From positions 124,001 to 188,000 of the forward strand of contig DUMA01000022.1 in NCBI GenBank assembly GCA_012840135.1: a DNA stretch of 64,000 bases, in the 5' to 3' direction. This stretch comes from Thermoanaerobacterales bacterium (GTDB lineage: Bacteria > Bacillota > Thermosediminibacteria > Thermosediminibacterales > Tepidanaerobacteraceae). Under the pieces are notes generated by a model. The model did no database searches, was not told the DNA's origin, and worked only from the letters and a program-made list of their open reading frames with translations. Every line of letters starts with the position of its first letter. Position 1 is the stretch's first letter. This document shows positions 44,701 to 54,786 of this stretch, piece after piece. A program made the position numbers and the translations under genes.

Positions 44701-45771
44701 CTATTTAGTTCGGTACAATGGTGGAATTATCCCCGAATGTATTAAAGCCCTCATTATAACCACCACCAGAGGACCGATAAACAAGCCCATGAAGCCAAAT
44801 ATTTCTATGCCCAGATATATGGATACCAGTGTCAGCAATGGATCAATTCCAAGATTCTGACCTATTATTTTAGCCTGGAAGATTTGCCTGCTTCCTATCA
44901 TTATAACGTAAAGTATCAATAAACCTATAGCAAAACTTATATTCCCCATAATTGCTGAAAATATAATCCACGGTATAAAAATAATGCTGGGGCCAAAAAG
45001 CGGCAATATATCGAGTAGACCGCATATCAAGCCCAATGTAAGCGCGTAATCCACTTTTAGTATATAAAAGCCCAGAATAGTGATGGTTGTGGATATAGTG
45101 ACAAGAATTATTTGAGCTTTTATCATATTAATAAAAGAAAGGAAAAGTTCTATCTGAACCTTTTTTATTTTCTCCTGTAAAGTACACGGTAAAATGTTTT
45201 TTAAAAAACTCATGATCTTGCTTTTATCCTTTGAAAAAAAGTAACTGAAGAGAAAAATAAAAATTAAAAAAACAAAAATATTGACAAAGAGGTTTGGAAC
45301 CATGGTTATTTTATTCATCAAAAAGCTGTAGATACTTGATAAAAAGCCTGTCATAGTTGATAATATCTGGTTTAAATTATTATTTACATACTCAAGAATT
45401 TCCTCGGGGATCTTGGTGGAAAAATATACGAGATATGTCGAGATTTTATTGAAAATCATATTGTAATAATTATAATAGTTTGGAATGGTATGGATAAGCT
45501 TGCTCAACTCGAAGGTAAGGCGTGTTATTATTAATGTAAAAATATATCCGAACAGACAAAAAATAGCAGTGAGAACAACCCCTACTATCAATTCTCTATT
45601 CAGTCGCGTCTTTTTTTCAATAAAACTTACCACAGGTTCGATTAAAAAAGCTATAAATATGCCGATTATAAACGGCAAAAGGAATTTTAGAGCCATAGCT
45701 ATAAAAAGTGTTACTACAATCAAAGCTATAAAAAACAATAACAGGGGTCTATTGCTGCTCTGTAATATCAC
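44701..45771 (-). CDS. AI-2E/PerM-family permease occupying the usual dxr position
   Basis: The protein has 356 residues with about eight hydrophobic segments, the usual AI-2E transporter (PerM/TqsA-like) topology: LLPFIIGIFIAFLIEPVVSF in the N-terminus and GLICGLLDILPLFGPSIIF plus GLFIGPLVVVIMRAL in the C-terminal half. Family members export small molecules, including AI-2 or protons/ions depending on the subfamily; the substrate here is unknown. GTG is the start and overlaps the cdsA stop by 4 bases, so it is coupled to cdsA. A second homologue lies at 50587-51630. Confidence 0.88.
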   Translation of the reverse strand: MILQSSNRPLLLFFIALIVVTLFIAMALKFLLPFIIGIFIAFLIEPVVSFIEKKTRLNRELIVGVVLTAIFCLFGYIFTLIITRLTFELSKLIHTIPNYYNYYNMIFNKISTYLVYFSTKIPEEILEYVNNNLNQILSTMTGFLSSIYSFLMNKITMVPNLFVNIFVFLIFIFLFSYFFSKDKSKIMSFLKNILPCTLQEKIKKVQIELFLSFINMIKAQIILVTISTTITILGFYILKVDYALTLGLICGLLDILPLFGPSIIFIPWIIFSAIMGNISFAIGLLILYVIMIGSRQIFQAKIIGQNLGIDPLLTLVSIYLGIEIFGFMGLFIGPLVVVIMRALIHSGIIPPLYRTK

Positions 45772-46580
45772 AGGATATCACCCTTTTGTATAAAAAATAT
45801 TATGTAAAAGTAAGCTACCGGAAAGGTGAATAGGGCGCTGTCAAACCTGTCTAGAATTCCTCCATGCCCCGGAATTATTTTTGAAAAATCCTTGATATTG
45901 CAGTACCGCTTTATCAGTGAAGCTGAAAGATCTCCCACCTGAGAAAAAACACCGATTAAAAAACCTACTATCAACGAATCAAAAAACGGTATTTTGGGTA
46001 AAAACAAGCTTGTATAAATAATACTGGCTATTATACTGAATAAGATACCTCCCACGCTACCTTCAACAGTTTTATGAGGGCTTATGTTAGGTGCCAACCT
46101 GTTTTTGCCAAAAAGAATGCCTGTGAAAAAAGCTCCCGTATCGCAAGCCCATGTAGTTATAAAAACCCACCAGATATAATATATTCCATTAAACAAGTTT
46201 CTCATTAAAATAAAATACATAAAAAGTGTAGATGTATATATAAAGGTAAATATACTAAAAACTATGTCTGTTATATGATTTTGTGTGTTATTGATAATAC
46301 TGTATAAAAATATAAATATTATTAACAAAAACAGAGATAGGGGAATAATCATAAAATTCAACCTGGATATGTATTTTGCCGAAAGAAGGAGCATTAAAGT
46401 GAATATGATCAACTGGCCAAAAGCAATGTTTATATTGATCTTCTTAAATGCATTATTTAGTTCATAAACTGCAAATATATTTAAAAGAGATATGGTCAAA
46501 AAAAACAGCCATCCCCCCATGTTTATTAAAAAACCAAGTAGTATGATACCGACCACTGCACTTATTATTCTCTGAACCAT
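45768..46580 (-). CDS. cdsA: Phosphatidate cytidylyltransferase
   Basis: The protein has 270 residues with about seven transmembrane segments. The CDP-diacylglycerol synthase signature is near the C-terminus: GNRLAPNISPHKTVEGSVGG-like region (KNRLAPNISPHKTVEGSVGG) and SLIKRYCNIKDFSKIIPGHGG. It makes CDP-diacylglycerol for phospholipid synthesis. Its GGGTGAATGT SD precedes the ATG. Order uppS-cdsA is conserved across Firmicutes. Confidence 0.95.
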   Translation of the reverse strand: MVQRIISAVVGIILLGFLINMGGWLFFLTISLLNIFAVYELNNAFKKININIAFGQLIIFTLMLLLSAKYISRLNFMIIPLSLFLLIIFIFLYSIINNTQNHITDIVFSIFTFIYTSTLFMYFILMRNLFNGIYYIWWVFITTWACDTGAFFTGILFGKNRLAPNISPHKTVEGSVGGILFSIIASIIYTSLFLPKIPFFDSLIVGFLIGVFSQVGDLSASLIKRYCNIKDFSKIIPGHGGILDRFDSALFTFPVAYFYIIFFIQKGDIL

Positions 46581-46593
46581 ACATTCACCCGCT

Positions 46594-47337
46594 TTATTTT
46601 TTTAAGCCTCCGAATCTTCGTTCCCTTTTCTGATAATCCAATATTGCATTAATTAAATCTTCTCGTTTAAAATCAGGCCAGTATTTATCCGTAAACCATA
46701 GCTCGGTATATGCTATCTGCCAGAGTAAAAAGTTGCTTATTCTTAATTCCCCGCTGGGTCGGATCAACAGATCGGGGTCCGGTAAACCCCTCGTGAATAA
46801 AAATTGTTCAAAAAGACTTTCGTCGATTTCATCTATGTTAATTCTACCATTTTTAACTTCATTGCACAAATCCCTGCACGCTTTAACTATTTCTTTGCGG
46901 GAACCGTAATTCAGAACTATGTTCAAAACAAGACCCGTATTATTTTTAGTAAGCTCAATACCTCTTTTTATTTCATCTGCTATATTGCCGGGAAGTTTCT
47001 GCCACTCACCGGTTATATTTATTATAATATTGTTTTTATGCAGATTGTTTACTTCTTTTTTCAAATAGTACAGCAATAGGTTTAAAATTGAATTAACTTC
47101 TTCATAAGGCCTTTTCCAGTTTTCGGAGGAAAAAGCAAAGACACTCAAAACTTTTATTTCTATTTCGGCACTGAATTTCACAATATCTCGAAGAACTTTT
47201 GCTCCAGCCCAGTGCCCTGCAATTCTAGGAAGACCTCTTTTTTTTGCCCATCGCCCGTTGCCATCCATTATTATAGCAACATGTTTAGGCATTTTGCTTT
47301 TATCTATATTATCTATTATGTTTTCGGTATCCTTCAT
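46594..47337 (-). CDS. uppS: Undecaprenyl diphosphate synthase
   Basis: The protein has about 247 residues. Signature motifs of cis-prenyltransferases are VAIIMDGNGRWAKKRGL, AFSSENWKRP, ILNLLLYYL and the C-terminal DLLIRPSGELRISNFLLWQ. It makes the C55 lipid carrier for cell-wall assembly from farnesyl and isopentenyl diphosphate. The ATG at 47337 is chosen because GGGAGG lies 5 bases upstream; the ATG at 47361 is further and lies beside a terminator hairpin. It begins the uppS-cdsA-permease-rseP-ispG unit. Confidence 0.97.
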   Translation of the reverse strand: MKDTENIIDNIDKSKMPKHVAIIMDGNGRWAKKRGLPRIAGHWAGAKVLRDIVKFSAEIEIKVLSVFAFSSENWKRPYEEVNSILNLLLYYLKKEVNNLHKNNIIINITGEWQKLPGNIADEIKRGIELTKNNTGLVLNIVLNYGSRKEIVKACRDLCNEVKNGRINIDEIDESLFEQFLFTRGLPDPDLLIRPSGELRISNFLLWQIAYTELWFTDKYWPDFKREDLINAILDYQKRERRFGGLKK

Positions 47338-47361
47338 TGTTTCCTCCCAATAATTTATCAT

Positions 47362-47385
47362 AAAACCCCCTTAAAAGGGGGTTTT
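47362..47385. terminator. Intrinsic terminator between the gene after frr and uppS
   Basis: AAAACCCCC and GGGGGTTTT pair around a small loop, giving a G+C-rich stem followed by TTTT on the minus strand. Because A and T flank both sides it could work in either direction. Confidence 0.75.
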
Positions 47386-47440
47386 AAATTTAATATAAAC
47401 CAGGATACATTATTGTAGCCCGCCTCAAAACTATAAATTT

Positions 47441-47653
47441 TTAACCTATATTTAACTCAGGAAACAGCGCAACGACAAGTGTTACACTACCTTTCTCATC
47501 GGTATCTACTCTGACAACCATTTCCCTGGAATAATTCTGCCCACCTCTGGGCGGTCTTGTATATATGATCTTTTGAATAATTATCCCCTGTTCTTTTAGA
47601 ATATCTGCGGCCCTTTTTAACGGAATTCCTATTAAATCATATTTATTGATAAT
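47441..47653 (-). CDS. Small conserved-looking protein with an ATT start, downstream of frr
   Basis: This 70-codon open frame has no ATG, GTG or TTG before the middle of the gene, so it is easily missed. An ATT at 47651-47653 lies 9 bases after GGAGG, which is inside the last two frr codons, and 4 bases after the frr stop. The product begins with YDLIGIPLKRAADILKEQG, a helix that looks like a PASTA-type start, then a basic stretch (YTRPPRGGQNYS) and a beta region ending LFPELNIG. It is intact, has coding-like codon use and ends just before a terminator. Function unknown. A small PASTA-like or ribosome-related protein is a guess. Confidence 0.75.
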   Translation of the reverse strand: MINKYDLIGIPLKRAADILKEQGIIIQKIIYTRPPRGGQNYSREMVVRVDTDEKGSVTLVVALFPELNIG

Positions 47654-47657
47654 ACGG

Positions 47658-48215
47658 TTATACCTCCATTATATCCTTTTCTTTATGTTCAAACATTTTT
47701 TCTATCTCTTCTATATATTTGTCTGTTAATTTCTGAATTTCTTCCTGTGAGCGCTTCTGCTCATCCTCGGATATTTCATGATTTTTTTCCATCTTTTTCA
47801 GGATTTCATTATATTCTCTCCTGATATTCCTAACAACTACTTTTGCATCTTCGGCCTTTTTCCTCGACATTTTTACAAGTTCCTGACGTCTTTCTGACGT
47901 CAATTCGGGCAATATTAGTCTTATTACCTTTCCATCATTGTTAGGAGTCAACCGCAAGTCTGATTTCAGTATAGCCTTTTCAATGGCTCCTATCATTTTT
48001 ATATCCCAGGGCTGAATAAGTATCATTTTGGGCTCGGGGACACTTACCGAAGCAACCTGATTGACAGGAGTGGGTGTACCGTAATAATCGACAAATACCT
48101 TATCCAATAGAGCGCTCGATGCTCTTCCAGCCCTGATAGCAGCAAAATCTGCCTTCAGGTTTCCAAGAGCCTTTTTCATTTTCTCTTCAACCTCATTAAG
48201 TATTTTTTTATCCAA
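47658..48215 (-). CDS. frr: Ribosome recycling factor
   Basis: The protein has 185 residues, the standard length. Signatures: [40 protein letters not shown] and [20 protein letters not shown]. It splits post-termination ribosomes together with EF-G. TTG at 48215 is chosen as start because GGGGGG lies 9 bases before it; a TTG three codons upstream overlaps that SD and the pyrH stop. The pyrH-frr pair is translationally linked. Confidence 0.97.
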   Translation of the reverse strand: MDKKILNEVEEKMKKALGNLKADFAAIRAGRASSALLDKVFVDYYGTPTPVNQVASVSVPEPKMILIQPWDIKMIGAIEKAILKSDLRLTPNNDGKVIRLILPELTSERRQELVKMSRKKAEDAKVVVRNIRREYNEILKKMEKNHEISEDEQKRSQEEIQKLTDKYIEEIEKMFEHKEKDIMEV

Positions 48216-48220
48216 AATAA

Positions 48221-49647
<1,427 letters not shown>

Positions 49648-49692
49648 GGAACTTAACCCTCCTTTTTAATCAACATTAATTAAACATTATTA

Positions 49693-49723
49693 AAGGTAAG
49701 GGTATAAAAGCCCCCCTTACCTT
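49693..49723 (-). other. Hairpin between rpsB and tsf
   Basis: AAGGTAAGGG and CCCTTACCTT form a perfect 10-bp stem with an 11-base loop, just after the rpsB stop. The following bases are TAATAATG, so there is no T run; it may stabilise the rpsB mRNA 3' end or reduce tsf expression. Confidence 0.6.
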
Positions 49724-49729
49724 AAAATT

Positions 49730-50434
49730 TTACTCTACTACCGCCAGTTGTTCACCCTGTTTGCCTTCCAGAACGGCATCGGCCATTTTTTCCGTCAGCA
49801 ATTTGACAGCCCTGATAGCATCATCGTTGCCAGGTATTACATAATCCACTTCATCGGGATCACAATTAGTATCTACTATGGCAACGATGGGAATCTGCAA
49901 CTTCCTCGCTTCCAGAATTGCATTTTTTTCTTTCCTGGGATCTACTACAAACAGCGCATCAGGAAGCTCTGTCATGTTTTTAATCCCGCCCAGGTATTTT
50001 TCAAGACGTTCCTTCTCGTGCTTTAAATTCAACACTTCTTTTTTTGGCAATACCTCGAAAAGACCTTCTTCTTCCATCTTTTCCAGCTCATGAAGCCTGT
50101 CGATGCGCTTGCGGATGGTCTTAAAATTGGTAAGCATACCCCCAAGCCACCTCTGGTTGACATAAAACATTCCACACCTTTGAGCTTCTTCCTGGATGGA
50201 TTCCTGAGCCTGTTTTTTTGTCCCTACGAAAAGAATATAACCACCTTCTGAAGCTACATTTTTTACAAATTCATAGGCTTCTTCGATTTTTTTGACGGTC
50301 TTTTGAAGGTCGATGATGTAAATCCCGTTTCTTTCCGTAAAAATGTATTCCTTCATTTTGGGATTCCATCTTCTGGTCTGATGTCCGAAGTGAACACCAG
50401 CTTCTAGAAGCTGTTTCATCGAAATTATGGACAT
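49730..50434 (-). CDS. rpsB: 30S ribosomal protein S2
   Basis: The protein has 234 residues. Signatures: [20 protein letters not shown] near the N-terminus, [16 protein letters not shown] in the middle and [14 protein letters not shown] with [13 protein letters not shown] near the C-terminus. It is a late 30S assembly protein. GGGAGG lies 7-8 bases before the ATG. The gene has its own promoter and a leader of about 90 bases. The rpsB-tsf-pyrH-frr order is universal. Confidence 0.98.
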   Translation of the reverse strand: MSIISMKQLLEAGVHFGHQTRRWNPKMKEYIFTERNGIYIIDLQKTVKKIEEAYEFVKNVASEGGYILFVGTKKQAQESIQEEAQRCGMFYVNQRWLGGMLTNFKTIRKRIDRLHELEKMEEEGLFEVLPKKEVLNLKHEKERLEKYLGGIKNMTELPDALFVVDPRKEKNAILEARKLQIPIVAIVDTNCDPDEVDYVIPGNDDAIRAVKLLTEKMADAVLEGKQGEQLAVVE

Positions 50435-50530
50435 TTTTTCACCTCCCTGGTTTTAACCTCCGTTGTTTCATCTTTCAAAAAGACCTGTCGGCACCCTCTT
50501 TGAAATCCACCAACGTGTGAATTTACCGTT
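50435..50530 (-). promoter_or_regulatory. rpsB 5' leader, possible S2 autoregulatory region
   Basis: About 90 bases lie between the promoter and the rpsB ATG, ending in two purine-rich stretches (ACGGAGG and GGGAGGTG). Autoregulation of rpsB by S2 is known in other bacteria; no specific fold was confirmed here. Confidence 0.35.
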
Positions 50531-50534
50531 TGTT

Positions 50535-50563
50535 AGTATACCATAAAAAATAAGCTTGCGCAA
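50535..50563 (-). promoter_or_regulatory. Sigma-A promoter of rpsB, extended -10
   Basis: On the minus strand TTGCGC (50558-50563), a 17-base spacer and TGGTATACT with a TGn extension (TATACT at 50535-50540). Confidence 0.8.
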
Positions 50564-50586
50564 TATAATTTGTCATCTGGTTTTAA

Positions 50587-51630
50587 TTATTTTCCGTTTT
50601 TTTCAGCCTCGAAAAAAATGATCTTAATTAGTGCAGCTATAGGTACAGCAAGAATCATCCCCCATAAGCCAAAAAACGTTCCCCCTACCAGCAGAGAAAA
50701 AATGACTGTGATGGGGTGCAAACCTACATTCTCTCCTACTATATGCGGTGATATAATGCCGCTTTCTAGTTCATGTATTATTATTATTGCGATGACAAGC
50801 CAAACTATTTTATGAGGGTAACGGAGCATCGTTATAACAACAGCAGGTAATGCACCTATGAAAGGTCCAAAATAAGGGATAATATTTGTTACCCCTGCCA
50901 GAAGACCGATCAACAATGCAAAATCGATTTTTAAAATGTACAAAGCCAGCGTTGTAAAAATACCTATAATAAAGCTTACTATAAGTTGGCTCCTTATGTA
51001 TCTTCCCAGAGTAGTATCTATCTTTTCAAGAAATTTTATTACCATTTGCCTTTGATCATGTGGCAAATAATAAACAAGATTCATTTTGATTTTATCCAGG
51101 TCTTTAAGTAAATAAAAACCTACCACAGGACCAAGAATTATGCTAAACAGACTTGAAACCCATCTCATAATGATGCTTGCTATGTTCTGCAATATAGAAA
51201 GCAATATTTTTTCTATCTGGTCTATATTTCTATCGATAACTTCCTGGATGGCGGCAGGAAATATAGTTTTATATTTTATTTTAAATTCTTTAACAATGTC
51301 CTGGATTTCCTGAGTGTAAAAGGGAATGGTATTAATCAGTTTGTTTAACTCCATTAATATTACAGGAACAATATAAACCAGTGCAATGATTATTGATCCA
51401 ATCAGAATAAAATATATGAGTGCAACAGCAATAGGTCTTTTTATACCTTTATTTGACAAAAATACTACCACAGGGTCAAGTATATATGAAATAAGCAGCC
51501 CTATAGCAAAAGGTAATAAAATGGCTTCGATCTTTTTTCTTTGACTGAATAGTATAATAATAATAATCGAAAATGATACAAACAAAAAAAGCCGGTTAAA
51601 AAAAATCCGGTTGGAAAAAATTTTAGATAT
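50587..51630 (-). CDS. AI-2E/PerM-family permease with an apparent ATA start
   Basis: With the proposed start the protein has 347 residues and the usual AI-2E topology, about eight membrane segments; LLPFAIGLLISYILDPVVVF and GLLAGVTNIIPYFGPFIGALP are typical. The first canonical start is TTG at 51585, but it has no SD and removes the basic N-terminal segment KIFSNRIFFNRL that precedes the first helix. ATA at 51628-51630, in frame, lies 7 bases after GAGGTG. The substrate is unknown. It follows a YtxH-like gene whose stop overlaps that SD by one base. A homologous gene lies at 44701-45771. Confidence 0.85.
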   Translation of the reverse strand: MSKIFSNRIFFNRLFLFVSFSIIIIILFSQRKKIEAILLPFAIGLLISYILDPVVVFLSNKGIKRPIAVALIYFILIGSIIIALVYIVPVILMELNKLINTIPFYTQEIQDIVKEFKIKYKTIFPAAIQEVIDRNIDQIEKILLSILQNIASIIMRWVSSLFSIILGPVVGFYLLKDLDKIKMNLVYYLPHDQRQMVIKFLEKIDTTLGRYIRSQLIVSFIIGIFTTLALYILKIDFALLIGLLAGVTNIIPYFGPFIGALPAVVITMLRYPHKIVWLVIAIIIIHELESGIISPHIVGENVGLHPITVIFSLLVGGTFFGLWGMILAVPIAALIKIIFFEAEKNGK

Positions 51631-51642
51631 GACCTTTCACCT

Positions 51643-51825
51643 CTATTCTTTATTTCTATTTTCCCTGATTCCATCGATGATTCTCTGGGTTTGCTTCTTT
51701 AGTAGATGAGATATACGGTTTACCCTTTTACGATGTTGGGGCTTTAACTGGGGATTAAGGAAAACTCCGACAAGAGTTCCTGTAATGGCCCCCATAAACA
51801 GTCCGTTTAAAAATCCCCTGGACAT
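51643..51825 (-). CDS. Small YtxH-like membrane protein
   Basis: The 60-residue protein has one N-terminal glycine-rich hydrophobic helix (NGLFMGAITGTLVGVFL) and a strongly basic helical tail, the layout of YtxH-like proteins. Function is unknown; in other Firmicutes they are envelope or stress associated. GGAGG lies about 8 bases before the ATG. It is sandwiched between a zinc-ribbon gene and an AI-2E permease with tight spacing. Confidence 0.75.
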   Translation of the reverse strand: MSRGFLNGLFMGAITGTLVGVFLNPQLKPQHRKRVNRISHLLKKQTQRIIDGIRENRNKE

Positions 51826-51827
51826 AT

Positions 51828-52016
51828 TTAATTACCTCCAGCAATTATTTGACTTTTGTCGCGATTATAAGGGAGTAAACTTCCATCATCCCCTACTTCG
51901 TATATCGTTATTTTATTCTTTTGCAATGCGAATTCCACAAAGCAATCCCAGCAATAGAATTGGTTATTTCCTACTTTGCCTATGGAATTTCCTCCACATA
52001 AGGGGCAGACAATCAA
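51828..52016 (-). CDS. Small zinc-ribbon protein
   Basis: The protein has 62 residues with two CxxC pairs (VCPLCGG near the start and FYCWDCF ~20 residues later), which make a zinc ribbon. TTG at 52016 is preferred because GAGGTG lies 6 bases upstream; the GTG at 52025 is inside that SD. The remaining ~35 residues are acidic with a short basic end. The fold suggests a nucleic-acid or protein adaptor, but no specific role can be read. It starts the unit of three genes that ends with the AI-2E permease. Confidence 0.75.
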   Translation of the reverse strand: MIVCPLCGGNSIGKVGNNQFYCWDCFVEFALQKNKITIYEVGDDGSLLPYNRDKSQIIAGGN

Positions 52017-52060
52017 CTTTTTCACCTCTGCAAATACTTTATATATATTCTAACCAAAAA

Positions 52061-52090
52061 ATAAAAAAAAATACGCTCTCAGGCGTATTG
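52061..52090 (-). terminator. Intrinsic terminator after mnmA
   Basis: AATACGC/GCGTATT with a 6-base loop is followed by TTTTTTTTTATTTT on the minus strand, including the mnmA stop. Confidence 0.9.
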
Positions 52091-53188
52091 ATCAAAATCG
52101 AGTCTTTTTTTGATTATTCCACCACCCACCACTGTATCGTTTTCGTAAAAAACTACTGCCTGCCCCGGAGTGACAGCTTTCTGAGGTTCATCAAAAATTA
52201 CTTTTACCTGATCCTGATCCAAAGGAATAATTTTTGCCGGCTTTTCATTAAAATTATACCTAATCTTAGCATTCACTCTTTTTTCAGCTTTTAGCTCATC
52301 AATGGCTATCCAGTTCATATGGCAGGCGATAAATTCCTTTACAAAAAGGTCTTCTTCGCTGCCTACAATAACAGCATTGCGCTCTACATCAATATCTACA
52401 ACATAAAGCGGCTTTCCTGCCGAAATACCAAGGCCCCGTCTTTGACCAATTGTATAAAAGGGTATTCCGCGATGCTCACCTAATATATTTCCTTTTTTAT
52501 CTAGAAACAGACCGGGAATAATTTTTTCAGGCACTCTTTTTTTTAAAAAGTCCTTGTAATCTGTATTTACAAAACAAATCTCCTGACTGTCAGGTTTTTT
52601 CGCTACAGAAAGACCGGCTTCTTCTGCTATCTTGCGAATCTCCTGCTTTGTATAATTACCCAGAGGTAAAAGGATATGTTCCAGTTGAAATTGTGTCAGA
52701 TTATAAAGTGCATAGGATTGATCTTTTGTAGAATCTATCGATTTCTTTAATATATATCTGCCCCTTGAAGAATCATATTCGATCTTGCTGTAATGACCTG
52801 TAGCAATGTAAAAAGCATCAATTTCCATGGCTTTTTTTAACAGAGCATCAAATTTTAAGTAACGGTTGCACACAATACAGGGATTTGGGGTGCGGCCCTC
52901 CAAATATTCTTTTATAAAGTTTGCTATCACTTTTTCATTAAAATAATCTTTAAGATTTATTACATAATACGGTATGCCTATTTTATCGGCTACCCGTCGG
53001 GCATCATATACTGCTCCGATGGAACAACAGCCCCCCTCTTTCAGCCTGGTTTCCTCCGGAGCATCCTGCCATATCTGCATGGTCATGCCCACAACTTCAT
53101 ATCCATGTTTTTTCAATAAATAAGCGCATACCGAACTGTCCACACCGCCGCTCATGGCCACAACAACTTTGTTTTTATTCAAATCCAT
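52079..53188 (-). CDS. mnmA: tRNA 2-thiouridylase MnmA
   Basis: The protein has 369 residues. The PP-loop ATP pyrophosphatase motif is VAMSGGVDSSVCAYLL; catalytic cysteines lie in NPCIVCNRYLKF (near residue 100) and SQEICFV (near ~200), and the C-terminal beta domain has TPGQAVVFY. It makes s2U34 in tRNAs for Lys, Glu and Gln using sulfur passed from the cysteine desulfurase. Placement directly after iscS-iscU fits that route. The ATG used abuts a GGG; a TTG two codons downstream (53182) is an alternative with better spacing. Confidence 0.97.
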   Translation of the reverse strand: MDLNKNKVVVAMSGGVDSSVCAYLLKKHGYEVVGMTMQIWQDAPEETRLKEGGCCSIGAVYDARRVADKIGIPYYVINLKDYFNEKVIANFIKEYLEGRTPNPCIVCNRYLKFDALLKKAMEIDAFYIATGHYSKIEYDSSRGRYILKKSIDSTKDQSYALYNLTQFQLEHILLPLGNYTKQEIRKIAEEAGLSVAKKPDSQEICFVNTDYKDFLKKRVPEKIIPGLFLDKKGNILGEHRGIPFYTIGQRRGLGISAGKPLYVVDIDVERNAVIVGSEEDLFVKEFIACHMNWIAIDELKAEKRVNAKIRYNFNEKPAKIIPLDQDQVKVIFDEPQKAVTPGQAVVFYENDTVVGGGIIKKRLDFDQYA

Positions 53189-53190
53189 CC

Positions 53191-53562
53191 CTACTTATTT
53201 TGCTTTTTTTGATAATCTTTTATAGCAGCATGAAGGGCATCAGCAGCCAGATTTGAACAGTGCATCTTTATAGGAGGCAGCCCGCCCAGAGCTTCTGCTA
53301 CAGCTTTATTGCTTATTTTCATGGCTTCTTCCAGAGTCTTACCTTTGACCATTTCGGTTACCATGCTGCTGGTGGCAATGGCTGCACCGCAGCCAAAGGT
53401 TTTGAATTTAATATCTTCTATTATGTTATTTTTAACTTTAATAAATATTTTCATAATATCTCCACAAACCGGATTGCCTACTTGACCTACACCGTCGGCG
53501 TCCGGTATTTCCCCCACATTGCGGGGATTGGAAAAATGATCCATAACCTTCTCACTATACAT
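53191..53562 (-). CDS. iscU: Iron-sulfur cluster assembly scaffold (IscU/NifU N-terminal type)
   Basis: The protein has 124 residues. All three cluster-binding cysteines are present: NPVCGD, TFGCGAA and [12 protein letters not shown], with the Asp of CGD that keeps the cluster labile. It assembles 2Fe-2S/4Fe-4S clusters with sulfur from IscS. The ATG at 53562 follows GGAG at about 10 bases and gives the normal [15 protein letters not shown] start; the upstream extension is not coding. It overlaps iscS by 8 bases. The NifU-like name is equally valid. Confidence 0.95.
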   Translation of the reverse strand: MYSEKVMDHFSNPRNVGEIPDADGVGQVGNPVCGDIMKIFIKVKNNIIEDIKFKTFGCGAAIATSSMVTEMVKGKTLEEAMKISNKAVAEALGGLPPIKMHCSNLAADALHAAIKDYQKKQNK

Positions 53563-54745
53563 TTTTAAGCAACTCCTTTCTCTCAGCAAAAAGAGGAGAC
53601 ATTTCACGCAATTTATTTACTATACCTGGTAATACTTCTAGTACATAATCTACATCCTCTTCAGTGTTATCCCGTCCCAGCGTCAATCTTAGCGAGCCAT
53701 GCGCAATCTCGTGCGGAAGCCCTATGGCAAGCAGCACATGGGAAGGTTCAAGAGAACCTGATGTGCAGGCAGATCCACTGGAAGCGCATATGCCTTTCAT
53801 ATCAAGGTTTAAGAGAAGGGATTCGCCCTCTATAAATTCAAAACATACATTTACATTGTGCGGTAACCGCTGTGTGGGATGACCGTTCAAGCGTACATGG
53901 GGAATTCTTTCTAAAATTCCGTTAATCAATTTATCTCTTAACTTTGTAAGTTTCTCATGCTCTGGCTTCAGTTCTCCGCCTATTAGCTCTGCAGCCTTCC
54001 CAAAGCCTACTATACCTGGTACATTTTCGGTTCCTGCTCTCCTCTGACTTTCCTGGCCTCCACCGGTTATAAAAGGTTTTATTTTAGTACCTTTTCTTAT
54101 ATATAATGCTCCTACACCCTTCGGGCCGTAAATCTTATGAGAAGAAATACTGAGCAGATCTACTCCTAACTCATTCACATTTACCGGGATTTTGCCCACC
54201 GTTTGAACCGCATCGGTATGAATATATATATTCTTTCTTTTCTGCTTAATTATTTTGCTTATTTCAGCTATGGGTTCTATGGTACCTATCTCATTGTTGG
54301 CATGCATTATGGAAATGAGGATGGTTTTATCGGTAATGGCATTTTCGACATGCTCTGGAGATACGAGGCCGAATTTATCAACAGGTAAATATGTTACCTT
54401 ATAACCCTGTTTCTCAAGATCCTGGCAAGTATGCAAAACCGCATGGTGTTCAATGGATGAAGTGATAATATGGTTTCCCCTGTCGCTATTGGCAGCTACA
54501 ATACCTCTTAAAGCCCAGTTATCCGATTCTGTGCCTCCTGCTGTAAAAAATATCTCCCTGGCATCTGCTCCGATCAAAGACGCCACTCTTTCCCTGCTAT
54601 CCTCCAGGGCAGCTTTAGCTTCCCTTCCATAAGAATATATGGTGGACGCATTTCCGAATTTATCAGTCAAATACGGCAGCATTGCTTCCAGAACTTCTTT
54701 TCTCATAGGTGTGGTGCCTGCATGATCCATATATATCCTTTTCAT
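53555..54745 (-). CDS. iscS: Cysteine desulfurase (NifS/IscS family)
   Basis: The protein has 396 residues. The PLP lysine lies in [14 protein letters not shown] and the catalytic cysteine loop in [18 protein letters not shown]. The N-terminus [11 protein letters not shown] is typical of NifS/IscS. It removes sulfur from cysteine for Fe-S clusters and for tRNA thiolation by MnmA. GGAG lies 10 bases before the ATG. It is followed by iscU and preceded by iscR, forming a compact isc operon; hscAB-fdx are absent, which is usual in clostridia. Confidence 0.97.
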   Translation of the reverse strand: MKRIYMDHAGTTPMRKEVLEAMLPYLTDKFGNASTIYSYGREAKAALEDSRERVASLIGADAREIFFTAGGTESDNWALRGIVAANSDRGNHIITSSIEHHAVLHTCQDLEKQGYKVTYLPVDKFGLVSPEHVENAITDKTILISIMHANNEIGTIEPIAEISKIIKQKRKNIYIHTDAVQTVGKIPVNVNELGVDLLSISSHKIYGPKGVGALYIRKGTKIKPFITGGGQESQRRAGTENVPGIVGFGKAAELIGGELKPEHEKLTKLRDKLINGILERIPHVRLNGHPTQRLPHNVNVCFEFIEGESLLLNLDMKGICASSGSACTSGSLEPSHVLLAIGLPHEIAHGSLRLTLGRDNTEEDVDYVLEVLPGIVNKLREMSPLFAERKELLKNV

Positions 54746-54786
54746 AAGTTGTCAACTCCTTTTTTTATGTTATATAATGTTATATA

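Noticed and set aside
44676-47337. A hidden or degraded dxr gene
   Set aside because: Every part of this stretch is accounted for by intact cdsA, permease and rseP-type genes; no DXR motif remnants were seen.
51785-52294. 169-codon plus-strand open frame
   Set aside because: It crosses three supported minus-strand genes and a terminator, with no coding-like motif.
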